From JBGPOS01 sp041488155 (GTDB taxonomy: Bacteria; Chloroflexota; Dehalococcoidia; Tepidiformales; Tepidiformaceae), in NCBI GenBank assembly GCA_041488155.1, contig JBGPOS010000135.1, positions 1-5,381 of the forward strand: 5,381 bases of DNA, written 5' to 3'. Made by a program: the position numbers and the translations under genes. Within the stretch, counting starts at the first letter, position 1, and each line of letters begins with the position of its first letter. This document shows, piece after piece, positions 1-4,967 of this stretch. The notes below the pieces were generated by a model. That model was not told the DNA's origin. It did not search any database and saw nothing but the letters and a program-made list of their open reading frames with translations.

Positions 1-2165
1 GCCTCGACCGAGCCCCGTCGACTCACCAAGCGGATCCGATCCCGGTTTCGGACGCCCAAGTCGCGGGCATCCTCGCGGTTCATCTCCACGTAGCTGTGCG
101 GCAACGCGCGATGGAGCACGTCGATCCGTTGCGTCATCGACCCCGCGCCCCACTGTTCGAGCACCGTGCCGACGCTGAGCCACAACGGGTACTGGCGGTC
201 GGGCGACTCCGCGGGGGGCTCGTGCGGGCGCAGCCAGATCCACGCTCGATGATCCGGGTGGCCGTAGAAATCGAACCCCCCGCGGGCGACCGAGGCCGCC
301 GGGTCATCCGCCGCTTTGTACCGCCACTTCGTCTCCCGTCCCGCTACGTTCGGCCACATCACCCCGGCCCGGGAACGGAGCTCGGCGAGGGACGGAAGCG
401 CGCTGTCGGACTCCGTGTGAAAGCGTCGGTACTCCTCCCAGATCTGCTCCGTCTCCCTGCCCCGCTCATAGGAGAAGAGTTTCTCGAAGCCCAGCCGGCG
501 AGCGACCTCGATCATCTGCCGAGCATCGCTGATCGCGTCGCCCGGGGGTGACACCATCCGGTCGAAATGCTGCATGCGGCGCTCGACATTCGCGTAGATG
601 CCCTCTCGCTCGAACCACATCGCCGCGGGGAGGACGACGTCCGCCACGTCAGTCGTGGGCGTGGGATATGCCTCCGAGACCACGACGAAGCAGCCGCCCT
701 TGGCCGGCGCTTTGCGATAGCGATCCAGATTCGGCAGGCTGAGCATCGGGTCGGTAGCGAGAACCCACAGGAAACGGACATCACGCCGCTCCATCCGCCG
801 GAACAGCGAGAGGGCGGGGTACCCCGGCTTGGGATCGATGGCCGTGAACGGTACGCCCCAGACTTCGGCGGCCCGGCGGCGGTCTTCCGCTTGTTGCACC
901 ACCCCCCGCGGCAACGTGTGCGGCGATGCGCCCGCGTCATGAAGGACGCTCCCACCGCTGGGTTGTCCGGTGGTGCAAAAGGGGCTGTTCCCGGGCGAAG
1001 CGACCTTCCCGACTAGCAAGTGGATGTTGTAGAGGGCGTTGTTCAGCCAGGTGCCGCGTTCGTCCTGGTTCACCTCTCGGCCCCAGACGGTCATCACTTT
1101 GCGGGTGGGGTCGCCGTAGAGCGATGCGAGCCAGCGAAGGCTCACGGCGGAGAGCCCGGACAACTCCTGAGCCCGCTCGGGCGAGTAGTCCGCGAGAAAT
1201 GCGACATACTGCTCCCACGTAGCGTCCACCGGGTCGTCTTGGACCAGCGGCTCGTCGGCAAGCCCGTAGCCGATGCCCGTTTTGCCCCGCTTGAACGCAA
1301 CATGCTGCTTGACGAACTCGTCTTGCACCCATTTGCGGGCCACGATCTCGTGGCAAATTGCGTTCGCAATCGCCAACCCCGTGTGCGGCACGTGAAGCAG
1401 AGAGTGGTCAGCGGCGTAACTGCTGCGCGTGGTCCGGGTCGCCACGTCGATGATTCGAACGGCCGGGTTCGCCCGCTTGCGGCCCAACATGCGGGAGAAC
1501 AGCACCGGATCGGTTTCGGCGAGATTGGCGTCCCAGAGGACGAAGATATCGGCGTGGTCAATGTCCTCGTAGCAGCCGATCGCGCCATCGAGTCCGAAGC
1601 TGCTCTGGAGGCCGGCCATCGCGCTGGCCGCGTAAAGGCGGCTGCTGGTCTCGACGTTGTTCGTTCCCAGCGCTCCCTTGAACAGCTTCGAGGCGACGTA
1701 GGCGTCTGGGATGGTCCACTGGGCCGATCCATAGACGGCGACGCTGTCCTTCCCGTGATCCCGGGCCGTCTCCCGGAGCTTGCGCGCCACCAGGTCGAGG
1801 GCCTCGGGAAGATCGACCTCGACCAGGGTCCCGTTGCGTCGGACCCTGGCACGTTTGATCCGATCATGCCCGTAGAGCGCCTGCACCGAGTAGTAGCCTT
1901 TCACGCAGCCCAGCCCTTTGCTCACCGGAGAGTCCGGATCGCCCCTCACGGCGACGGCGCGTCCGTTCGTGACGCCGATGAGCAGCCCGCAGCCGACGCC
2001 ACAGAGACGGCACGGCGCCTTCTTCCAGATCGGGCCGCCCTGGTCGTCATTCGACGGGGCGGCATTCGCAGCGCTCAACATGCCTGGCAGGAGGGCCGAT
2101 GCGGCGGTGGCAGCGGAGACGGCCCCTGCCTCCTTCAGAAACGTCCTCCGGTCGACCGATGTCAT
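1..2165 (-). CDS. NapA-type Mo-bisMGD oxidoreductase, Tat-exported, altered active site (3' end outside window)
   Basis: Periplasmic molybdopterin oxidoreductase of the NapA branch of the DMSO-reductase superfamily; family members reduce nitrate at Mo-bisMGD. 721 codons are visible with no internal stop; I estimate 70-80 C-terminal residues lie beyond the left edge. The start ATG (2165-2163) puts a Tat motif, DRRTFLK, at residues 5-11, then an Ala/Leu-rich h-region and a likely cut near ANA-A (33-36). The [4Fe-4S] ligands are Cys52, Cys55, Cys59 and Cys87, spaced as in NapA, with the electron-relay Lys89 next to them. Other NapA landmarks are AQWT (Gln149), GCYEDI, NQDERG, EREGIYANVERR and the C-terminal cofactor-binding segment VLEQWGAGSMTQR. 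The E. coli-type insert before the last domain is mostly missing, as in short NapA forms. Tyr178-Ala179 stand where nitrate reductases have Cys-Met, and His409 where they have Arg, so the substrate is uncertain. No strong Shine-Dalgarno site precedes the ATG, and no napD, napF or other nap gene lies upstream. Family assignment is secure; nitrate reductase activity is not. Confidence 0.9.
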   Translation of the reverse strand, partial: MTSVDRRTFLKEAGAVSAATAASALLPGMLSAANAAPSNDDQGGPIWKKAPCRLCGVGCGLLIGVTNGRAVAVRGDPDSPVSKGLGCVKGYYSVQALYGHDRIKRARVRRNGTLVEVDLPEALDLVARKLRETARDHGKDSVAVYGSAQWTIPDAYVASKLFKGALGTNNVETSSRLYAASAMAGLQSSFGLDGAIGCYEDIDHADIFVLWDANLAETDPVLFSRMLGRKRANPAVRIIDVATRTTRSSYAADHSLLHVPHTGLAIANAICHEIVARKWVQDEFVKQHVAFKRGKTGIGYGLADEPLVQDDPVDATWEQYVAFLADYSPERAQELSGLSAVSLRWLASLYGDPTRKVMTVWGREVNQDERGTWLNNALYNIHLLVGKVASPGNSPFCTTGQPSGGSVLHDAGASPHTLPRGVVQQAEDRRRAAEVWGVPFTAIDPKPGYPALSLFRRMERRDVRFLWVLATDPMLSLPNLDRYRKAPAKGGCFVVVSEAYPTPTTDVADVVLPAAMWFEREGIYANVERRMQHFDRMVSPPGDAISDARQMIEVARRLGFEKLFSYERGRETEQIWEEYRRFHTESDSALPSLAELRSRAGVMWPNVAGRETKWRYKAADDPAASVARGGFDFYGHPDHRAWIWLRPHEPPAESPDRQYPLWLSVGTVLEQWGAGSMTQRIDVLHRALPHSYVEMNREDARDLGVRNRDRIRLVSRRGSVE

Positions 2166-2363
2166 GGGGAAGTGGCCAATGGGACGCCGGGACGGCTTGG
2201 CAGGCGAGCGCCTCGTTTCGCCTCCCGGACCTGCCGCGGGAAGCGGCCAGTCGGTGCCTGACGGTGATGACAGCTGGACAGCGACACGACGGTCCTTCCG
2301 CGGTGATACGAGACCGGGGCTGCTCGAGTGGCTTCCTACGGCAACGCGGTGTGACCGACGCAG

Positions 2364-2387
2364 CCAGCTCAACTCTGATGGAGCTGG
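2364..2387. other. Inverted repeat, 7-bp stem, weakly terminator-like
   Basis: CCAGCTC (2364-2370) and GAGCTGG (2381-2387) are perfect complements around a 10-nt loop. On the plus strand the stem is followed by TTTGAAA, too short a T run for a convincing intrinsic terminator, and no plus-strand gene precedes it. It lies about 200 bp upstream of the molybdoenzyme start, so it could equally be part of that gene's leader or an operator. Confidence 0.4.
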
Positions 2388-2715
2388 TTTGAAACGATGG
2401 GCAAACTGAGATGAAAAGCTTCTTAATCGGATGAGACGGGAGTTTGGTCCGGCTCGACGCCCGTCCGCTCACCGACGCTCGGTACCCATGAGATCTCGGC
2501 GGGCCTCCTCGAGGGCGGATGCGCCTGTCCCCGCAGCGTTTCGCGGCGACAAGTGCCCCGAGACGGCCGCCTGCGACAGCCCGGACGCAAGAGGCGATCA
2601 CCTCTCCGCCGGCGGGAGCAGCCGAGCAGCAAGCCTAACCCGCGTTCGTTGCCCCTGAAGGGGGAGCTCGAGAAGCCCGCGTCGCATGACACCCCTGACT
2701 TGAGCCGGAGGCACG

Positions 2716-2748
2716 GCACGAAGATTCGGCCCCAAGGCCGAAGCGTGC
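2716..2748. other. Strong hairpin, 7-bp plus 5-bp stem with tetraloop
   Basis: TTCGGCC (2725-2731) pairs perfectly with GGCCGAA (2736-2742) across the loop CCAA. After a small internal loop, GCACG (2716-2720) pairs with CGTGC (2744-2748). Neither strand has a T tract after the stem, so it does not look like an intrinsic terminator. It sits about 55 bp left of the 21-bp repeat array and could be part of a structured RNA. Its role is unknown. Confidence 0.45.
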
Positions 2749-2802
2749 GCCACCTGCCGGGTTAGGGGGATGACATGCGCTCGGCCGCCGGCCACGGTCC
2801 GC

Positions 2803-3075
2803 GTGGCCCTATGATGACGTTCAGTCCCGCGGCGGTGAAGGTCGCACCGCCGATGATGAAGGACCTATCGGCGCCGGTGAAGCGTGCACCGGCCACGGTG
2901 AAGCCCCCTCCGGCCGTGGAGAAGCACCCGCGGGCGACGGAGTAGGACACGCGGTCGCTGATGAAGCACCTGCCGGCCGTGGAGTAGGACCCGTGCGCGA
3001 CGGGTGATGAAGGAGGTGTGCGGGCGCGAGAAGTACCCGTGGCCCGTGATGACGGGCACGCCGGCGGTCGCAGTG
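2803..3075. repeat. Degenerate 21-bp tandem repeat array, about 12-13 units
   Basis: Eight consecutive units keep an exact 21-bp register from 2820 to 2987, each ending in AAG or TAG (2840, 2861, 2882, 2903, 2924, 2945, 2966, 2987). The most conserved part is CGGCC followed by two to three variable bases and GGTGAAG, GATGAAG or GGAGAAG. Next comes a 25-bp unit, a 4-bp phase jump, then three more 21-bp units to about 3075. One or two weaker units precede 2820. Read on the minus strand the array gives heptapeptides of the form [F/Y/V]-[T/S/I]-x-x-[G/A/R/D]-x-x, such as FTVAGAR and FTGADRS. The AAG/TAG variation on plus becomes Phe/Tyr on minus, which hints at former minus-strand coding, but the 4-bp jump breaks that frame and no plausible start precedes it. 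It may be a decayed repeat protein or non-coding DNA. Confidence 0.7.
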
Positions 3076-3094
3076 TGCAGATATTTGTGCAGTT

Positions 3095-3134
3095 AGGTAG
3101 GCGATGGGTCTTAGAGGAAAGCCATCGTCTACTT
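3095..3134 (+). promoter_or_regulatory. Long RNA-type hairpin in the leader of the 3196 ORF
   Basis: Positions 3095-3107 pair with 3122-3134 over 13 bp, including two G-U pairs if the plus strand is transcribed, around a 14-nt loop (3108-3121) containing AGAGGA. The two G-U pairs would be G-A mismatches' counterparts (A-C) on the minus-strand RNA, so the structure favours plus-strand transcription. No T tract follows. It lies about 60 nt before the Shine-Dalgarno site of the small ORF at 3196. I do not recognise it as a known riboswitch class. Confidence 0.45.
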
Positions 3135-3135
3135 T

Positions 3136-3189
3136 CTCTGGAGTAGGAAACCAAATCGATGGGGTGACAGCCCCAACAACCCAGAGGAG
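3136..3189 (+). promoter_or_regulatory. Nested stem that could mask a Shine-Dalgarno site, with RBS AGAGGAG
   Basis: AGAGGAG at 3183-3189 is a good ribosome binding site, 6 nt before the ATG at 3196. The same bases lie in a possible stem: CTCTGG (3136-3141) pairs with CCAGAG (3181-3186), extendable through G-U pairs. Inside it sits a second hairpin, TGGGG (3160-3164) with CCCCA (3171-3175) around TGACAG. Such an arrangement could switch translation on and off. The pairing is seen in sequence; the regulatory role is inference. Confidence 0.4.
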
Positions 3190-3195
3190 TAGCCA

Positions 3196-3480
3196 ATGGC
3201 TTTCGAGGACAAGAGTAAGCCCGACCCCGGACCGGAGCTCGGTAGGCGCTTCGGGTTTCGCGATCGTGGTCTCGGCGAGGCCGGCCGGCACCTCGAGATC
3301 CAGCCCCCGGGCCTCTCGAACGCTCGAGAGGAACTCACCACATTTGCCGATAGTGGTCCTGGCGGGGCACCGAACGGACCGGAACGAAGTCGAGGGACGG
3401 CCTCGTCCGTTGCTGCTACCGGCGCCACCGGGAGTATCCGAAGCCGCCGCCCAACAAGAGCACCACCACGACCACGATAA
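3196..3480 (+). CDS. Hypothetical 94-residue protein, doubtful and possibly frameshifted
   Basis: I do not recognise this protein. The ATG has a well-placed Shine-Dalgarno site (AGAGGAG, 6-nt gap). The first 50 or so codons are mostly G/C-ending and give a charged, soluble sequence beginning MAFEDKSKPDPGPELGRRF, with no signal peptide or membrane segment. After about position 3340 the third-position bias weakens in this frame and shifts to the next plus frame, which ends at 3490 in a His-rich tail (EHHHDHDKQG). That suggests either a frameshift near 3340 or a chance ORF. The C-terminal part is Arg/Pro/Thr-rich and lies antisense to the membrane miniprotein at 3416-3493, where the bias may simply mirror that gene. 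Treat the N-terminal half as the only part with support. Confidence 0.33.
   Translation: MAFEDKSKPDPGPELGRRFGFRDRGLGEAGRHLEIQPPGLSNAREELTTFADSGPGGAPNGPERSRGTASSVAATGATGSIRSRRPTRAPPRPR
3312..3331. other. Perfect 8-bp inverted repeat with 4-nt loop
   Basis: CCTCTCGA (3312-3319) and TCGAGAGG (3324-3331) are exact complements around ACGC. It lies inside the doubtful 3196 ORF and about 85 bp downstream of the stop of the minus-strand miniprotein gene. No T run follows on either strand, so an intrinsic terminator is unlikely. It could stabilise the 3' end of the miniprotein mRNA or bind a dimeric protein. Confidence 0.4.
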
Positions 3481-3493
3481 GCAAGGTTGACAT
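3416..3493 (-). CDS. 25-residue single-pass membrane miniprotein
   Basis: A very short but characteristic gene. The protein starts MSTLLIVVVVVLLL, a solid hydrophobic helix of about a dozen residues, followed by GGGFGYSRWRR and a TAG stop. This layout, a short Leu/Val helix, a glycine run and an aromatic/arginine tail, matches a type of tiny hypothetical membrane protein I recall from many high-GC bacterial genomes; its function is unknown to me. A Shine-Dalgarno-like AAGAAGGA (3512-3505) lies 11 nt before the ATG, a little far but usable. The positive tail would favour an N-out, C-in orientation. Gene callers often miss genes this short. The overlapping plus-strand ORF is the weaker claim. 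I infer the call from sequence layout, not from a database match. Confidence 0.65.
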   Translation of the reverse strand: MSTLLIVVVVVLLLGGGFGYSRWRR

Positions 3494-3792
3494 ATATGTG
3501 AATGTCCTTCTTCGGTTAAGGTGCGAGCGGGTGTAGCTCTCCGTCAGGCGCCGTGCAGGTCGAGAGACACCCTTCATCATCGGGAAACGTATCGCAATGC
3601 GTCTGGCGGACCCATCGCTCGTAGGAGTGAAAGGGGAACTACCGCCTCAGGTGGCGGAGTCATTGTCGCCGTCCTGGCGGGTAGCGAACCGAGACATCAG
3701 ATTTCCAACGACTCGCCCCGATGCTATCCCCACCCCAGGGCTTGGAGCGCTGGCCCTAGAATCCGACACCCGTCACCGAGTTAGGGCGTCAC
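3494..3792. other. Intergenic stretch between divergent genes
   Basis: About 300 bp separate the minus-strand miniprotein from the plus-strand operon, so promoters for both should lie here. The two open plus-strand frames look like chance ORFs: Arg/Ser-rich, no Shine-Dalgarno site, and one runs across the start of the next gene. I found no convincing -35/-10 pair. Minor palindromes exist (CCGCC/GGCGG near 3650-3665; AGGGC 3737-3741 with GCCCT 3753-3757) but are short. Confidence 0.5.
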
Positions 3793-4077
3793 ATGCATAT
3801 CCTCCGCATCGAGCACCAAGTACCCGATTTTAGTGCGTGGAAGCGCGCCTTCGACAGCGACCCTCTTGGCCGCGAGAGGTCAGGCGTCCGGCGCTACCGC
3901 GTCCTGCGCCCGCTGGATGATGCGAATTACGTGATGATCGACTTGGAGTTCGACACCCTCGCGGCGGCGGAGTCCACCCACACCGCCTTGCGAGGTCTAT
4001 GGGAGCGCGTAGGAGGAAAGGTCATCGAACGACCTCGGGCCCGGCTCGTCGAGGTTGCCGAGACTCGGGAGTATTGA
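3793..4077 (+). CDS. Small ferredoxin-like alpha/beta-barrel protein (ABM/Dabb-like), hypothetical
   Basis: A 94-residue cytoplasmic protein, with no signal peptide. Its order of elements suggests the beta-alpha-beta-beta-alpha-beta fold of dimeric alpha/beta barrels, such as antibiotic-biosynthesis monooxygenase-like proteins: strand MHILRIEHQV (1-10), helix around DFSAWKRAFDSDP (12-24), paired strands RRYRVLRPL and NYVMIDLEFD, helix LAAAESTHTALRGLWERV, and a last strand RLVEVAE. The sequence resembles conserved hypothetical proteins of about 95 residues common in high-GC bacteria. Members of the fold include oxygenases, stress proteins and proteins without known catalysis, so no reaction is assigned. 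AGGG (3783-3786) lies 6 nt before the ATG. The stop is 14 bp from the next start, so co-transcription with the hydrolase is likely. Confidence 0.85.
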   Translation: MHILRIEHQVPDFSAWKRAFDSDPLGRERSGVRRYRVLRPLDDANYVMIDLEFDTLAAAESTHTALRGLWERVGGKVIERPRARLVEVAETREY

Positions 4078-4082
4078 CCAAT

Positions 4083-4089
4083 GGTGATC
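4083..4089 (+). promoter_or_regulatory. Ribosome binding site GGTGATC that supports the 4092 start
   Basis: GGTGATC is complementary to the GATCACC of the 16S rRNA 3' end, the 5' part of the anti-Shine-Dalgarno region, and ends 2 nt before the ATG at 4092. The register is unusual because the match lies downstream of the usual AGGAGG core. Together with the signal peptide that begins at 4092, it favours this start over the upstream in-frame ATG at 3999. Confidence 0.4.
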
Positions 4090-4091
4090 TA

Positions 4092-4967
4092 ATGGCGCAG
4101 GCTTTCCCGTTGCGGCTGGTTGTGACTCTCACCTCCCTGCTCGCGATCCAAGCCGAAGGCCAGGTTCTCGCGAAGCCCGACACCGTCGTGGTGCAACACG
4201 GCACTCTCGAGCTACGTGCCCTGCTCTGGCGGCCGGCGGGCCGCGGACCGTTCCCCGCCGTCTTGTTCAACCACGGAAGCGGGCGCGGAATACAAGCCAC
4301 CTCCGGGGATCGTGATGAGCACACCTTCGAATGGCAGGCCGCCGTGCTCGCACCGGCCTTCGTGCGCCATGGGTACGTCTTTCTGTATCTGTTCCGGCGA
4401 GGGACCGGGCTCTCCGCCGACCAGGGCACGAGCAGCAGCGACCGTTGGGACAAAGAACTTGCAACGAACGGGGAGGCGGCGCGTAACCGACTCCAGCTGC
4501 AGTTGCTGGAGACCGACGAGCTCGGCGATGCCCTCGCCGGACTCAGCTTCCTGCGGACTCTCCCGGAAGTGGATGCTCGCCGCGTCGCGGTAGCCGGGCA
4601 CTCGTTTGGAGGGCAGATCTCCCTGCTCTTGGCTCAACGCGATAGGACGCTGCGGGCAGCCGTGGTCTTCGCGGGCGCGGCTGGAAGCTGGCCACGCTCG
4701 CCGGCGTTGCGAGAGCGACTTTTCGGCGCCGTTGCCGGCACGACGGCTCCGGTCTTCTTCATCTATGCCGCAAACGATTACTCCACCGCGCCAGGGGAGG
4801 CTCTAGCTGCCGAGATGGAGCGTCTCGGTAAGCCGCACCACCTGAAGATTTACCCTCCGGTCGGCCGAAGCGCCCCGGAAGGTCACGGCTTCGTTCACCT
4901 CCGCGTGGCCGCCTGGGAGCCCGACGTGTTCGCGTTCTTGAGCGAACAGATGCGGCCCCCGGCCTAA
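4092..4967 (+). CDS. Secreted alpha/beta hydrolase, dienelactone-hydrolase-like
   Basis: A 291-residue serine hydrolase of the alpha/beta fold, close to the dienelactone hydrolase and prolyl-oligopeptidase-like groups; probably a carboxylesterase, substrate unknown. The N-terminus has a signal peptide: Arg8, a hydrophobic core LVVTLTSLLAIQA (9-21), and a likely cut after AEG (23), so it acts in the periplasm or outside. Landmarks are the oxyanion-hole HGSGRG (61-66), the nucleophile elbow GHSFGG with Ser171, the acid Asp229 in YAANDYS, and the catalytic His265 in EGHGF. All triad residues are present at normal spacing. An insert at about 105-140 (RRGTGLSAD to RNRLQLQ) likely forms a cap. A longer frame opens at 3999, but that start would lie inside the preceding gene and hide the signal peptide. 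It follows the small alpha/beta-barrel gene by 14 bp. Its TAA overlaps the TAG of the convergent peptidase gene. Confidence 0.9.
   Translation: MAQAFPLRLVVTLTSLLAIQAEGQVLAKPDTVVVQHGTLELRALLWRPAGRGPFPAVLFNHGSGRGIQATSGDRDEHTFEWQAAVLAPAFVRHGYVFLYLFRRGTGLSADQGTSSSDRWDKELATNGEAARNRLQLQLLETDELGDALAGLSFLRTLPEVDARRVAVAGHSFGGQISLLLAQRDRTLRAAVVFAGAAGSWPRSPALRERLFGAVAGTTAPVFFIYAANDYSTAPGEALAAEMERLGKPHHLKIYPPVGRSAPEGHGFVHLRVAAWEPDVFAFLSEQMRPPA

Larger units (their letters stand above)
2166..2802. other. Intergenic stretch without a convincing gene
   Basis: No reading frame on either strand here has a recognisable protein, a good Shine-Dalgarno site or consistent codon use. The open frames translate to Arg/Pro/Ser-rich sequence typical of chance ORFs in GC-rich DNA. 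Transcription of the molybdoenzyme must start within or beyond this stretch, but I could not find a convincing promoter. The stretch contains two hairpins, listed separately, and a short CCCC-TGAA-GGGG palindrome near 2654. Confidence 0.6.

Noticed and set aside
1020..2261. Long 413-codon plus-strand ORF opposite the molybdoenzyme
   Set aside because: It is antisense to a gene with complete family motifs. Long antisense frames are common in GC-rich DNA, and its translation shows no recognisable domain.
2803..3075. CRISPR array as an explanation of the regular repeats
   Set aside because: The period is 21 bp with no distinct repeat and spacer parts, and the units are diverged along their whole length.
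3101..3128. Fluoride riboswitch suggested by GGCGATGGG near 3101
   Set aside because: Only the first few bases resemble the motif; the conserved pseudoknot and downstream elements are absent, and no fluoride exporter gene follows.
2762..3196. 144-codon minus-strand ORF spanning the 21-bp repeat array
   Set aside because: It needs a TTG start with no ribosome site, its first half looks like chance sequence, and the 4-bp phase jump means the repeat pattern is only in frame over part of it. Reported as a repeat instead.
3487..3519. Possible sigma-70 promoter: TTGACA at 3487-3492
   Set aside because: The -35 hexamer is perfect but no acceptable -10 lies 16-18 bp downstream; the nearest AT-rich element (GGTTAA) is about 21 bp away, and the TTGACA overlaps the start codon of the miniprotein gene.
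3528..3600. tRNA-like start GCGGGTGTAGCTC
   Set aside because: No matching acceptor stem, anticodon arm or GGTTCGA T-loop follows.
3999..4091. Upstream in-frame ATG as the start of the alpha/beta hydrolase
   Set aside because: It would overlap the preceding gene by 79 bp, add an Arg-rich peptide and bury the signal peptide that begins at 4092.
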